NCBI GenBank assembly: GCA_010405405.1
Contig: MU004237.1
Span: forward strand, 2,305,345-2,369,344
Length of the DNA stretch: 64,000 nt
Source: Microthyrium microscopicum
Lineage: Eukaryota; Ascomycota; Dothideomycetes; Microthyriales; Microthyriaceae
Reading direction: 5' to 3'
A program made the translations under genes and the position numbers. The number at the start of each line of letters is the position of its first letter. Position 1 is the first letter of the stretch. Of this stretch, positions 22,628-35,242 are shown piece after piece. The notes below the pieces were generated by a model. The model made no database searches and was not told where the DNA came from. It worked only from the letters and a program-made list of their open reading frames with translations.

Positions 22628-24356
22628 TTATATTCCGTTGCTCTCACATGAAAATGGTCCTCCAAATCCAGTAGGCGAGTTGTATCCGTTGATAATACTT
22701 TGCACCGAGGCCTGCAATTGTTAGTTCAGTCATATTGCGACGCGAATAAAGACTTACATATGTTCCAGCAGTCAAGAACAAGAAACCGAAGCAGATGCAA
22801 GCAATATTGACAACTATTCCAAGGTATCCACGGAATCCTCGCGTCTTCCAGAAATCAGGACCATACTCTGCGTTGCGCATGCGAATATAGGCAACTCCCC
22901 AGAAGATGAATCCGAAGAAACTATCAAACAGGGAGCTCATCAGGGAAAGCAGATCCGAGAAGAATGGAATGACCTCCGCAATGATGAAAGCAAAGACCCA
23001 GGTGACTCCAAGAATTGCGGCCCAGGAAGCCCAGCCAACAACGGTGTGGTTGTGCACATGTCTGGAACCCTTGAAGACGTTGAAGAAAACAAATCTTGCT
23101 GTGACAGAGGCATAAAGCACACCGAGGAAAATGAGTGTTGGGATCATGAAGCTGAAGGACACTTTCTTGTACAATTCGTTTCCGAGAGATGCAAATGCCG
23201 GAGCAGGATTTTCTTGGCCAACAACTCCAGTGTAAGCGTAGATGATGGATCCAACCAGACTGAATAGGATCACTTCAGCAATGGTAACCGCCCAGAGAGC
23301 CTTTGGGAAATCGCGAGGATTCTTCATCTCAGCGATGAACGAAGGCAATGTTATCTGCCCAATAAATGTATATGAAATATTCATAAATGCGTTCATGCCA
23401 GCAACAAATGTAGTACCCTTAGCAGGCACAGCCAAGATCTGGGCCGGATTGAGCTCCGGATACAGCGAGCGGTCCTGGATTCCGGCAAAGATGGTGGCCA
23501 AAATGACGGAGATGAAGGTGAAGAACGCGGAAACGGTGGCCAACCTAGCAAGCGCACTGAATGTTCGCGGAAGAGAACAACACCAAGAAATAATGGCCAT
23601 AATCGCTGAAAATGCAACGGTGCATAGTCCTCCATTGGACATGGTGTTCAAGTACTTGGCTCCAACAAGGCAGTGGAAGCCTTGGATGAAGGTGTTGTTG
23701 AGCACGAACATGACCGCTGTGAACCACCAAGCCCATTTGGAATCCCAAAAGAGCTTTTGTCCAATATCGCAAACGTCTTTGACTTCTGGATGGCGCATGC
23801 AGAATTCCCTGCTGTTGTTAGCAATGCTATTCCCGATTATTTACGCGGACCTACCATGTAATCAAGGAAGTGTAAAGGACGAGACCGGCGATCACGACGG
23901 TAAGAATGAGACCTGGAACAAGACCGAGAACGGAGTAGCTATCAAATATCAGTAACGGATTCGTGCATGGGTTTTGTTGGCAGTACTTACGAATAAGGGA
24001 AACTCATGATAGCCAAGCAAATGTACTCTGAAAAGAGCAAGGCTGCGGTCTATCCTCAGTCAATATGCATTCCCATACATGCCCATCGCGGTACTGACCT
24101 TTTTCCAACCACAAGATCGATACTTAATACTATTTCCTTGTTCCATTTCAATCTGTGCGCCAATATCGACACCGCCATCGTCAACCGGTGGTTTATCGTC
24201 GATGCGGCTCATGCGTCTTCCAGAGAGCGTGGTGCTACGGACACTGCCCTGACGCTCTGGGTCGCCCTTTTTCTCATCATGACTGAGAATGGTTTCTGAA
24301 GGTGGAGATTGGGATTGAGGCGAAGCCTTTTTGGAATTGAGCCATTTCAACGCCAT
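22628..24356 (-). CDS. Amino acid permease of the AAAP family (Mtr-like)
   Basis: Five minus-strand exons: 24099-24356, 23991-24049, 23855-23938, 22758-23808, 22628-22711; introns 46-52 bases; 511 residues. A polar cytosolic N-terminus of about 80 residues precedes SCGWKK-TAALLFSEYICLAIMSFPYSYSVLG, the conserved start of helix 1 in fungal neutral amino acid permeases related to Neurospora mtr. About eleven membrane segments follow, with GFHCLVGAKYLNTMS, MNISYTFIGQITLPSFIAEMKNPRDFPKAL and YTGVVG. The last exon supplies ASVQSIINGYNSP and PFSCESNGI. Without that splice the C-terminus loses family similarity, so the model is well supported. Plasma-membrane proton-coupled uptake is the family role; the substrate is not predictable. 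Confidence 0.88.
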
Positions 24357-25991
24357 TTTACCGCGCGAACCAACTGAACAAAGGGATAGTAATGGAACGA
24401 GGTAGGTAAACGTTGAATCGGCAGCATTAATCTTATCCTGGCTAGATCTAGGTTATGATTCCAACTGGATAGGTATGGGGGAAGGGCGGGAAGTCTGAAA
24501 ACTGAGCCGCTTTGTAGGTTTGTTTCCCGATTGAAGAAATAGTTGAAAGATCACGGAGTAAGAAAGCTGGATGTCAGCAGTGAGAGGGATTAGAGGTTAG
24601 GCGGTCTGGCGGTACAAGATGCAATGGTGTCGCAAAGGGTTCAAAGCAGGCAGGGCCGGGATGGTTTTGTACCAATGAGTTGGAAGGTTTGACTAGGGTG
24701 ACCAGACAATTAATAGGATTGACTTTCCCGCTATGAATTTGTCGACAAGCAGCCTGACCAGGACAACTTGCGATCGATTTATGGATTTATGCAGCGCGGA
24801 CACCATTACTGTATGCACACGCCCCAGCCTGTAAACTAGCTTCATGCTTGGGCTCGTGGGTTGTCTGTGGAGATCGACAAGCTTTTGGAAAACTTGGATT
24901 TTGAACTCCTCTAAACTCGAGTACATCAGGTATGTTGAGGATCCTCAAACAAGACCAAAAACTTCCGCAAACATGGCTCCTTCAGTCTATAAGCTTTACC
25001 TCAAAACCGCAGCCGAATACAACTTTCCAGGCTCATTTGAATGCTGAACAGGTGTTTCATGATGTCATGTATATCATCGGATGTGACCCTAGGAAGCCGT
25101 TGAATTTGTGAACTTATACCGCGCCGCTAAGGGTCCGCGTTGATGGACTTTGAGGTCGTCCAGACGGCGGTCTATCAAATTATGCATAACCACAAAGTAT
25201 CGACTTCTACTACTTCCATGTTATGGTCCTTGTTTCAGACGAGACTTTGCCTGTTCATCTAAGAATCAAGATCTGGTTGGCAAAAGCTTGAAGACATGGC
25301 CGAGCACGACACCAAGCTGATGGTAAAGATATGTGTAAAACTTAGCTCATAACGGGCATGCTAAAGTTTCCAAACTTCTCCAAGACTCCATCAAACCACA
25401 ATTCCTCGAGTAATAATTCCCCAATTGGTCAAACTATAATGCACATGGCATCAAGCTTCGGGAAGAAGGCTTCTAAAAAATCTAAACTCAACCAGTCCCA
25501 CGGTACTTTGCAACTAGCAAGGCTGCCCTGACAAACCATGTCCAGCGTGAACCACAATTCTGCCTTGCCAATTCTACCTAACAAAAACATATGACGCGAA
25601 TCAATTCTGGGCACTGCAAAACTTGTCAATTTCCTTTTGTCAAAGTGTGGGATTTGATTCGTGATGGATTATTATTTGAGTGGCTCCGCTGGCTCGTGGG
25701 ATTTCCATGCCCCATTTGCATCGCACGCAATTTTAGCGTCGTCAAAGAGCACAATTGCGCCGCTCTGCCTTGGTCCTCTTTGGTTGACTCGCGTGCTCTT
25801 TGTTCACGAGGAGAAAACTACTTGTACAGAAGAGTACATCTTGGCTGCAGATCGTTTGAAGTGCAGAAGCCTTCATTGGATGCTCTGCAAGGCGTTTGCT
25901 CCTTTGCATCAACACTATATCTATCTCGACAACGCTGCAACCGACATCCAATGTCTTTGAGGATAATATGGCTGGCTGATTTTTGCATGGG
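24357..25991. other. Long intergenic region, no convincing gene
   Basis: About 1.6 kb upstream of the permease and downstream of the HIT gene. A forward frame at 25591-26043 (150 codons) overlaps the HIT gene 3' end, has no recognisable domain and lacks splice-consistent extension. I treat it as chance. Nothing else seen. Confidence 0.5.
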
Positions 25992-26680
25992 TCAAAGGTT
26001 GCTTTGGTTCCGTGACCGATGGTCTAATTCTTTGCGTATTTGACGACGAATCTCAGCTGCTAGATTTGCTGCTTCATCGTCGTCCAAATCATCTCGTTTT
26101 CCCCTGCCGAACATTGTCCAGCTTTTATTTTGGATGGTTGGTACGCTTTCTGGTCGAGGGATGATGTGAAAATGTACGTGAGGTACCACTTGAGCTGCAC
26201 GAGGGCCATTGTTTTGTACAATGTTGTAATCAGTAACCTTGAGCGGACTTTTAGTCCAATATCACTTCAAATCGTGACTTTGACTTACGCCTACTGTCTG
26301 GGAAACTGCCTTGGCAAGAATTGGTAGCCAAAATCCTATGCAGGTTAGTTGAGGATTCGAAGACTGTCCCTAAATATCGCTATACCTATATCACTGGCTT
26401 CATTTCCCGGTACATGTTCTATCTTCAGACGATGCGATCTCGTTGTGACCAACAAATGTCCCATTGTCATGGGCATGATATCCAAAAAGGCCAGGACTTC
26501 TGGAGCAGAGAGCACTAGATGGCAGCTTGGTGATACCTTCTCCGCATCCACTACATCTGGTACACAGCTCTTGAGATCATCTGAATTCGATATTTGACTG
26601 ATTGGCGATGGATATGTTTGCGCAATGCCACAAAATGGGCAATCAACAGGATAGTGATCTTCAGCCGTTGTAGCGGACAT
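25992..26680 (-). CDS. HIT (histidine triad) domain nucleotide hydrolase
   Basis: Exons 26386-26680, 26289-26335, 25992-26237; introns 50 and 51 bases; 195 residues. N-terminal CPFCGIA is followed by a fold with [55 protein letters not shown], and the catalytic [10 protein letters not shown] (H-x-H-x-H). A charged C-terminal helix [24 protein letters not shown] follows. Family members are nucleoside phosphoramidases or dinucleotide hydrolases acting on AMP-lysine or Ap(n)A. The 47-base middle exon is phase-consistent and completes the helix before the Asn-Asn-Gly turn. The pair of Cys in CPFC is often zinc-binding in this family. Confidence 0.85.
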
Positions 26681-27190
26681 TGTGCTATGGCGTGACGAGT
26701 CCGGAGTAGGGTCTTTGGTGCCGCAGTTTGAATGTCATTAGACCTATGGCTTGAAGAATTTTGACGATGGTTGTAGATGAGTTGAAGTCGTGGTGTTGAA
26801 GCTGTTTCAACTATCTCGTCAAGGCGTCTGCAACGACGTAACGCTTCTGATTGGGCCGAGGCAAACGCGACTTGAACTTTATCCCAACCACTTTTCTCAA
26901 CTTTCTTCCCCCTTCATTAACGCTGATATAATTCATAAAAGCTTGATATAGCATCGGTTTCGTATCTCATGGCGCTTCGTGTCTTCATGTTCAGTCGAGA
27001 TGCGGCGATAAGCGCTCAAACCCCTCATTGACCGATTTAGCTCGGGTACTCAAAAGCGGAGCATTGGTTTTGAAGTTGTCAAGATTGCTGACATGATTCA
27101 ATTTCATTTCCTTGAAATGGCGCATCATTCTTCGCGTCTAAACTTTTGACTTGTATTCATCACTGGACGCGCTCCATTTTACTGAACACT
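26681..27190. other. Divergent promoter, HIT gene and AtuA-like gene
   Basis: About 510 bases between two start codons facing away from each other. No gene or RNA recognised. Confidence 0.5.
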
Positions 27191-29061
27191 ATGCCATCCA
27201 ATCGGCCCATTCGCATCGCATCATGCTCCGGTTCTGCCTCTGATCGACGCCATGGCATGTATTCTCTGGCATCAAACTATCAAAATGATCCCGTCGAAGT
27301 CATTATGGGCGACTGGATGTCGGAAGCGAACATGACCTCAAGAGCATGGACCAAGACATTCAATGATGGTGATTCTTACGAGCCTACGTTTCTGGAAAGT
27401 CTAGTTCCTTCTCTACTACTCATCGCCAAGCACAAGATCAAGGTTATTACCAATGCTGGTGCAACGGACACGCAAAAGTTGTACCACGTGGTTGGGGATC
27501 TGGTCAGGAAGCAGAGCCTAGATTTGAAAGTTTGCTGGGTCTCTGGTGACGAGGTGCTGTCGCAAGTTCTGGAGTTACAACAGAGTGGCGAATCTTCATT
27601 TAAGAATGTTTATACTGGGGAAGCTTTGCAAGATTGGAAATTCAAGCCCATCTACGCTCAAGCATACCTCGGAGGTATGGGGATATCAACTGCCTTGCAA
27701 CATGGCGCAGACATCGTAATTTGTGGTCGAGTCTCCGATGCCTCACCAGTGATAGGAGCAGCACACTGGTGGCACTCTTGGAATAGATCTGATCTGAAAT
27801 TCTTGGCCAACGCTTTTGTGGCTGGTCATCTAATCGAGTGTAGTACGTATATTACAGGCGGCAATTTTACTGGCTTCAGATCCTTCGAAAAGAGCGGCTG
27901 GGAAGACATTGGATTTCCTATAGCTGAGATATCCAAGACCGGAGAAGTGATTATTACCAAACAGAAGAACACAGGAGGTTTAGTGTCGAGAGATACGTGC
28001 ACATCACAACTTCTTTACGAGATTCAAGGACCATGGTACTTCAACTCAGATGTCACTGCCATCTTGGATGGTATCTGGTTTGAAGAGCTGGATAAAGACA
28101 GAGTTGCTCTACACGGCGTAAAAGGAGATCTACCTCCATCCACCACCAAAGTTGGCATTACAGCAGATGGCGGCTATCAAGCAGAGTTTCACTGGTTTCT
28201 TGTCGGACTGAACATCGAGGACAAAGCCCGAATGATCGAGACGCAAATTAGGAAAATCCTTGCACCTCAAAGCAAGGACTTTACTCTTCTTCATTTCCAA
28301 ACTTATGGCTCCGCCGCTGAGAACCCCATCAACCAGCCATCTGCCACTGTAGATCTTCGAATCTTTGTCCAGGCTCGTAAAGAAGCTTCCCTTTCCCCTC
28401 AAAACTTCCTGAGGCCATGTTTGGACGTTATCATGCAAGCTTATCCCGGAGCGACACCGCATCTTGACTTTCGTCAAGGCTTTCCGAAGCAGGTATTCGA
28501 GTATTATGTAACGCTATTACCTCAGTCAGCCGTGGATCATAAAGTGCATCTACATACAGGAGAAGTTATCCGGATACCGCCACCACCCAAGTCGAAAACA
28601 TGGCCTCATACTCAACCAAGCACACCAACGACACAGTTTCCGATATTACTGGATAGCTTTGGCCCAACAGAAACCGCACCCTTGGGCACTTTGGTACATG
28701 CTCGAAGCGGCGATAAAGGCAGTGACGCCAATGTTGGATTTTGGGTCCGTTCAGATGAAGAATTCGAATGGCTTCGAACACTTCTTTCTGTCGATACAAT
28801 AAAGAAACTGTTGGCTGATGAGTACAACGGTAAAGAAATCGTGAGTGCGTCTGCTCTGGAACTACGATGAAATCTAATGTAATTTAGGACCGATTCGAGC
28901 TACCAAAGGCCAGGGCCGTACACTTTTTGCTTCATGATCATCTGGATCGGGGTGTTAGCTGTACAAGTTCTTACGACTTTCTTGGAAAGAATGTGGCAGA
29001 GTTTCTTCGTGCGAGACATGTTGAGATTCCTGTCAAGTTTCTTTATCAGCCGAAGCTTTGA
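27191..29061 (+). CDS. AtuA-like (DUF1446) acyclic terpene utilisation family protein
   Basis: Exons 27191-28840 and 28888-29061; 47-base intron; 607 residues. N-terminal PIRIASCSGSASDRRHGM, VEVIMGDWMSEANM, KVITNAGATDTQKLYHVV, ADIVICGRVSDASPVIGAA and HLIECSTYITGGNFTGF are hallmarks of the DUF1446 family. The C-terminal part has LVHARSGDKGSDANVGFWVR and, after the intron, ARAVHFLLHDHLDRGVSCTSSYDFLGKNVAEFLR. In Pseudomonas, AtuA is needed for citronellol/geraniol catabolism but its biochemical step is not settled. Fungal homologues often carry both halves as one polypeptide, as here. I used MPSNRPIRIA as start; the frame is open 15 codons upstream. Confidence 0.82.
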
Positions 29062-29775
29062 AATTCTCAAAGGACTGGCCCTTGAAAATTGATCACATAA
29101 TAACTTTTGCTATCAGGGAGTTCAGTCTAGCATCCAATTGCTAACTGTCTACTCCTGTAGTTACCCTGGCCTGCCCGTATGTCGCCAAACATGGATGGAT
29201 TTCCCATAATGAGCTGAGATTCGAATTTCACATTCATTTTCATACTTGGAATATCACGTCCATCCGAAATTCTCAATTCAGACTGATTGTATACCATTCT
29301 ATGACTCTTCACGCCCTATTGTACAACCACTCGACACTTTTAACTTGCACAATATATGACAGCCAACCAGAGCTCTATCTTGCAGTTCATTCATGCAGCC
29401 AAGAGCCAAGACGCTCAACAAACTCCAGCCTTTTACCAGGTTCTTCAATATATCTTGTCTTGTCATCCGCTTTCTAATCAGTCATGCTTCGTATCTCTTC
29501 CCCGCTGCGAGCTAATCTTGGAACCGTGCTAGCTCAACACCACGATGATTGGACCATATGCGCCTTTTGCAGCCTTACAAACTCGCTGTCACTGGCTACT
29601 CCGAATACCGAGATGCGAGTTCTAGGTTTGCTCGGTTCTTGGCAGTTGAGTTATCTTGATTCTATGTTTGGACTGAGATATAAAGATGGATTGTTGAGCT
29701 CGGCTTGAACACTGGCTTGATAGAATCTTTCTGGAACGTTGGTCACCTCCTTTTGAACCTAACATAACCACCAAT
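29062..29775. other. Intergenic region, no gene seen
   Basis: About 710 bases between the AtuA-like gene and the reductase gene on the same strand. Small frames only. Confidence 0.5.
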
Positions 29776-31029
29776 ATGAAAGCTATCTCTGTTGCTGAGC
29801 CTGGTGCTGAGTGGAAGGTGATTGATACTGCAATCCCAGAGCCTGACGATGACCAAATTCTCGTGAAGATCATCTATACTGGTTTCAATCCAGTGTAAGT
29901 CTTCACTCATTCCAGAAATACATCCACTGACGCGAACAAGGGATACTTTTCAGGCCGTCTATGGACTGTTGGTTCAAGAATGGCCACTCACGCCAGGCTG
30001 TGATCTAGCAGGAGTTGTAGTCAAGGCTGGAAAGAATGCCATTTCACCACTCGGCAAGCCTTTTAAGGAAGGCGATAAAGTTTGCGGATGTTCTCGACTT
30101 GGCCCAAATAAGTTCCAAACCTACCAGGAATATGTATAGCTGAAGCCTTGTCCGCATCGTGGAAATCGATACTGATAAAGTTTGCAGAATATCATGGATG
30201 CTGCTCTTGCTACGCCAGTGCCAGATAATTTGGACCTTGTTGGAGCTTGCGCTGTTGGGTCCGGGAGTTATGTATGAGATGGTATTCTACAGGAACGAGG
30301 ACAACCAACTGATACCATCACAGACAGCTGGTCTTGCCATCTTTGGCTCCTTGGAGATTCCAGTTCCAAAGTCGGATTCGACACCATCTTCCACAGATGA
30401 ATGGGTTCTCATCCTTGGCGGCGGCTCCAATGTTGGTCGTATGGCTATCCAGATGCTCAAAGGACTAGGCTATAAAGTCATAACCACCGCATCAGCCCGC
30501 TCCTTCGATGTAAGAGACTTCGCTGTCCACTCACTTTAGCGAATGCTAACTACACCTACTGTAGGTCATGACCAAGATTGGCGCCGACACAGTCGTTGAC
30601 TACAAGCAAGACGAAGCAGCCATCATCGCAGAAATTGCCAGCAAGACCGACGGCAAACTGTACAAAGTCTTCGACGCCGTCGCAGCAAACCTCAAGTTCT
30701 CGATTCCCTTATTTGCCGCCCTCAAAGGCGATGAGCACAAGAAAGTCTTCACATCAACCAACGATTGGGATCCCAAGCCAGAGACAAGCGACTTCCTGCT
30801 CACAGACGTGAAGTTGGGGCCAATTGGGCAACCTCAAGCATCGGAACTGAATGGTCTGATCAAGAGTTTCATTCCGTTCGTACATAACCTTTTGGAACAA
30901 GACAAGATCGTAACAACCGAGTACATAGTACAAGGCAACGGTGTCGATGCAATTCCCGACGTAGCAAAGTTCCACGCAGAAGGCAAAGGCGGCAACAAAA
31001 AAGTCATGGTCAAAGTACAAGACGAGTAA
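29776..31029 (+). CDS. Medium-chain dehydrogenase/reductase, ToxD-like trans-enoyl reductase type
   Basis: Five exons: 29776-29894, 29941-30133, 30188-30271, 30324-30509, 30565-31029; introns 46-55 bases; 348 residues. Read without splicing the frame appears broken, but every break lies in an intron with good signals. MKAISVAEPGAEWKV starts the GroES-like domain; NPVDTFQAVYG and PGCDLAGVVVKAGKN follow. The NADPH-binding fold has WVLILGGGSNVGRMAIQMLKGLGY, and GADTVVDYKQDEA is the next beta-alpha unit. Catalytic zinc ligands are not evident, as in zinc-independent enoyl reductases that act in polyketide pathways or alone. No biosynthetic core gene is nearby, so a secondary-metabolite role is not supported by context. 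Confidence 0.85.
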
Positions 31030-31271
31030 GCAAGTATCTAGGCATTCAATAATAATTATGAACAGTGTCTTGATTAAGTATTTACACAAGATAACGATCG
31101 CAAAAACAGAAAAAGGGATATTCAAAGTCGTACAGTCGTCGCTATATGCAGCGCAAACCCGCTAGTAATAGTAATAAAAAGCTCAAAGAAGTGGTATCAG
31201 GCGTCCATCTATATCCCTTGCATTAGAAAATATTCCACTCCGTATCCCTTGATTAGTTGTATACACCCCAT

Positions 31272-33778
31272 CTATTGAATGGGTGAATATTCTGCTTCTT
31301 CTAATCCTTCTAGCAATATTCGTTGCGCATCGAGTAATTTTGTGCGGAGGAGGTCGCGTTTGTCGTTGTGGGCGCGTTGCAGTTCCAGACAGCAGCGTTG
31401 GAGGGCGGTGACGACGCTCTCGACGACTGCGCGGTCGCGTTGTATGGTCTCGGGGCTTGCGATGAGACTGTCGAGACCGATGAAAGAGCTGAGTAGGGCG
31501 GAAGAAGGTCGGTCTTTTGTGGAGAGTAATTGCGCAGCTGCGTTGCTAAGAGGTGGACTTGGGAGATATGTTGGTGGTGCGGGTAGGATGACGGAGCTAC
31601 GAGGGCTGATCAATGAGTATCGTGGATTCATGAATTGGAGTTGTTGATGCTGATTGATGGAAGATAGCTTTGGGCCTGTGATTATGTCAAGCCCGGAACT
31701 GGTTACTATGTCCAGTCCGGCATTGTCCTCCAATACCGCTTCAGCTTCCTCGCCATCAGTATCGACTTCATCAAGCTCAGAAAGTGCTGGTTGATAGGAT
31801 TCATCTCCGTCAAGCGCGGTCTGAAAAGTATTAATGGTCGAGCGACTTTGACTTCGTTCGTGCGAATAGAAGGGTTCGTCTTCTGAGCTCGAGTTCTCAT
31901 CCTCCAAGAACCCGTCTTCAGAGTACGTGTCTTGCGTGCTTCGAAGCGGACTGCCAGCTGGTCTTGTTGTCTCAACACTGCTTTCCGAGCTGTAGCTTCC
32001 ACGGCGAGTATCTCGAGTATAACTTCCCATGGCACTATGAAGAAAGAAGTTCTCATAATCGAAGGCGTCGACTCGATCTTCGTGTCGTTCAGCTACAACA
32101 TCGGCATCAAAGTATTCAGTTTGGCCAGTTTCACTAGCACCTTCAAAGTCTTCTGGTTCTTCCTCGATCACTCCATTTGAATACGAGCGAGGGTATTGGG
32201 ATATTCCTAACCCATTCGATGGGCCATTTTGCAATTCATCTTCGAGATCGTCCAGTGTCTCTTCGGCATCGTCGTAATGGCTTTCCTCATATTCGGCCGC
32301 ATCGAGTCTACTTTCGGCATCCGCAAAGTGTTGCTCAGGGGCACCGGGACTTCCCTCTGGCGTCATATCCCTTGCAGTGCTTTCACTTGTGGTAGGACTT
32401 TTGAAAGAGCCCGCGTATTGTTCTCCATTGCCATATGGGCTTGGTGTTCGCAAGGTCAAAACACTTGCGCGTTTGTTTCCTTCCTTGGTCCGCTCCTTGA
32501 TGTTGGATATTCTATCTCTCAATTCGTTCATTTGAGCTCGGATCGACGAAGCCTGCGAAACTGGTCGCCTCATCTCTGACGGCGTTGGAGATGTTCGTTG
32601 AGTTATACTTATCATGGAGCTACGATGTTCCATGTTTGAGGCGGATCGAACCATTTCCGTTGGAGAAGGGGTTCGGTCATCCATTATCCAATTCTTCAGC
32701 CTGTTTTCCCTCATTGATTCTTGACTTTCTCGCATGGCCTCGTGGCTTTTGGCACCTCGAAGGGAATTTAGCACGACCCTATCAAGTACTGATAAGCCTC
32801 CAGGTCCAGCAAAAGAACCAAGCGCACTAGATGATCTCTTAGGCATATTATTCGGTGGTAGAGGAGCTGGCAAAGAAGGAACGGGGGAGGGCATCGATGC
32901 TTCGCTAGCAGCGCGTGAATGACCAGGCGCAGTTCTTGCTTTGCCAGCCATGGATTGACGTGGACGAGAAGAAGCGTATGATAATCTATTGGAGATGCTG
33001 CCACTTGAGAGAGAATAACGAGCGCCTTTGAGATTACCTTCCATCATCTGAGCCTGATTAGCAATGGCTTTTGGGCCCGAATGGCTCGACTCACATTGAG
33101 GCGTTTCTTCGCGTTGGCAAGTATGATTTCTGCGCGCCGACTAAGAAAGTCGTCGTCGATATCGTCGCGTTTGTTGCCATCTTTGTTGTCACTATGGGAT
33201 TGAGAAGTTTGCAAAAATTGGTCGTCTTCCTCATCAAGCGCCATGGCTGACTCGTCAACGTCCGCGGCAGCCATCGAGGCCTTGTTCGCGGCCCATCTTT
33301 CTAGTTCTTCACTACGCACAGAGCTCGAAGTATTACTGTTGGCACTGAGTCTGCGAACCTTCAATGGCCATTCAGACCCATTGTTATCGTGTCCCAACAT
33401 GCGCAATGTAGGACTAGAGGACAATGCGCCAGTCGCGTACAACTTTCTCGTTGGTGTTGTATCGGATTCGTCGAGCGCTACTGGACTAGAAGGACGGACG
33501 AGAATTGAAGGCGATGTTGGTGCTGGAGATACGGGGGCGCCGTGATATTTTGCCTGATCCGTAAGTGTAAGAACCGATTGCGAAGGCTGGTGTAAGGTCT
33601 GGGTAGAGTAGTAGTGCTGTTGCTGGGCGTTTGCAACAATGGCAGCGGGAGACATGAACAGAATGCTATCGCGAGTTCGCGACGGCAAGATCATGTCAGG
33701 GTTCGTGAGGGTAGGAGAGGGAGGCAATTCATCGTAGACGTCGATAGCCATTTGTCCAGCAGTCCCGTTGTAGGACAA
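31272..33778 (-). CDS. Large disordered fungal protein of unknown function
   Basis: Exons 33095-33778 and 31272-33053; 41-base intron; 821 residues. Not recognised as a named family. The intron joins RRAEIILANAKKRLN to AQMMEGNLKGARYSL, the only strongly helical and conserved-looking segment. Most of the rest is Ser/Pro/Glu-rich and predicted disordered. A second ordered patch is the C-terminus, with RAVVESVVTALQRCCLELQRAHNDKRDLLRTKLLDAQRILLEGLEEAE, a likely coiled coil. Acidic tracts at SSEDEPFYS and DEVDTDGEEAEAVLEDN are possible phosphorylation regions. The start could be MSYNGTAGQ (33778, used) or MAIDVYDEL (33751). A scaffold or regulatory role is only a guess. Confidence 0.72.
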
Positions 33779-35242
33779 CAGATTGAACTAAACGCATGCA
33801 GTGGGGCCGCCGGACTAGAGGGCGACGTAGTCTATAGACGAGCAAGGTGGATTCAGGGAGTCAGGGACGAACAGCCGAATTGGAGCAAATTGACAAAGTA
33901 GCGCTCGGTAGACTGGAAATGGAAGAAGAAAATATGGAGATAGTGTTGGAGGGAGAGAAAATACCAACGAAAGGGGGCATACAAGCCGCAATGGCCAATA
34001 AGGCGGCTGAGCCTCTTTGCACCGTCTACCACCCAGTCCCAACCGGGGATTAGTAGTATCCAATGATAAAGAGTAACCAGCAGATCTTAAATCCAGCTGT
34101 TTGGTTTGTCTATTCAGATCATCAAAAAGGGTGTGATGAAGCGGAATTGATCTTGAAGTGCCAGTGGTTGTATGTATGTAGTATGTACTCCTGAACAGGT
34201 GCACGAGCTGCAATCTTCATCCTTTCAGTGCCATGTGCGCCGAATCTGCACCTCTCTTCCACTCTCGCCCCAGCAATCTTTCTTCATGCACCAAAAGCTT
34301 CAGCCATTCAGCTCCTGTATCAATCCATAGTGCATATTGCATACATAGTATGTACCTACATAGCAAAGGTACCAATAAGGTATCATACATTGATCCTGAC
34401 TGCTGGCTACTCCAATTATTGTACTGGCTCACAAATCCACCAATGTCTGCCATCATACAAATCAATTGCCGATTCTCTTCCATCTATAATCCATGAAATG
34501 TGGTTGAAATAATGATAGATCGGCGTCCGCCTGTCTAACTATCATCTACTTTATCTTTAGCCCAATAGCCTAATACCTTGCGGCGTTCACTAACCCCAGC
34601 CAGCGGCCTTAAAAAACGTAGCCGGGACAGCCATATCCGCGCCTATGGCCAGGTGCAGGGTAGTACTTGGACAGAGTACTTGTATCACCATCGCCCTCAG
34701 CTTCGATGCCATGTCTCACAGAGCTTCACTTCTTCGTAGAGCAAATATTTTTCGAGCAATGCTCAAGAGCAGAGTAAGATGTTGTTACTGGAGCTCGGCC
34801 TCGTCTCAACTGTGACTGGCTTCTTTTGACTGGTACATTACCGAGAACCTACCGTATTGAGTCGAGCAGACCTTGATGAACCGGACCCTCATGCAAGCAC
34901 AGCAGGTGTTGGATCTGGGGTTATTGCAGCTCAGGAGAGCAGCTGATGAAACCGATGTTATGACCTGTAGAAAACCTACGGAATACTCAAAGTATGGCAC
35001 GCAGAGGTATCGTGGTTCAAATGACCACAGCTTTTGGTTGCAACGAAGGGTAGGGCTTGCTCTCAACACCACCTGGAGATATACGAGAAGGATTCCATGG
35101 TTTTATATTACCATCTGGGGCGGCGAGAACGCGCGAATCGTACGGTCCTACAAAGGCTTCTTGTGAAAGCACTGCATAGCCTGCTTTCACAATTCGACTC
35201 CACTGGAATGCTCAAGTTTTTACTCGACTGTGTTGATTCAAA
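33779..35242. other. Long divergent intergenic region, no gene seen
   Basis: About 1.46 kb between two divergent starts. Forward and reverse frames of up to 130 codons overlap one another and have no domain resemblance. TATGTACCTACATAGCAAAGGTACC near 34349 is a weak inverted repeat. Nothing supported. Confidence 0.5.

Noticed and set aside
25591-26043. 150-codon forward frame
   Set aside because: Overlaps the end of the HIT gene, has no domain resemblance and odd composition. Probably chance.
30121-30324. Reductase gene seemed broken by stops
   Set aside because: Two ordinary introns (30134-30187 and 30272-30323) remove the stops and restore the family motifs.
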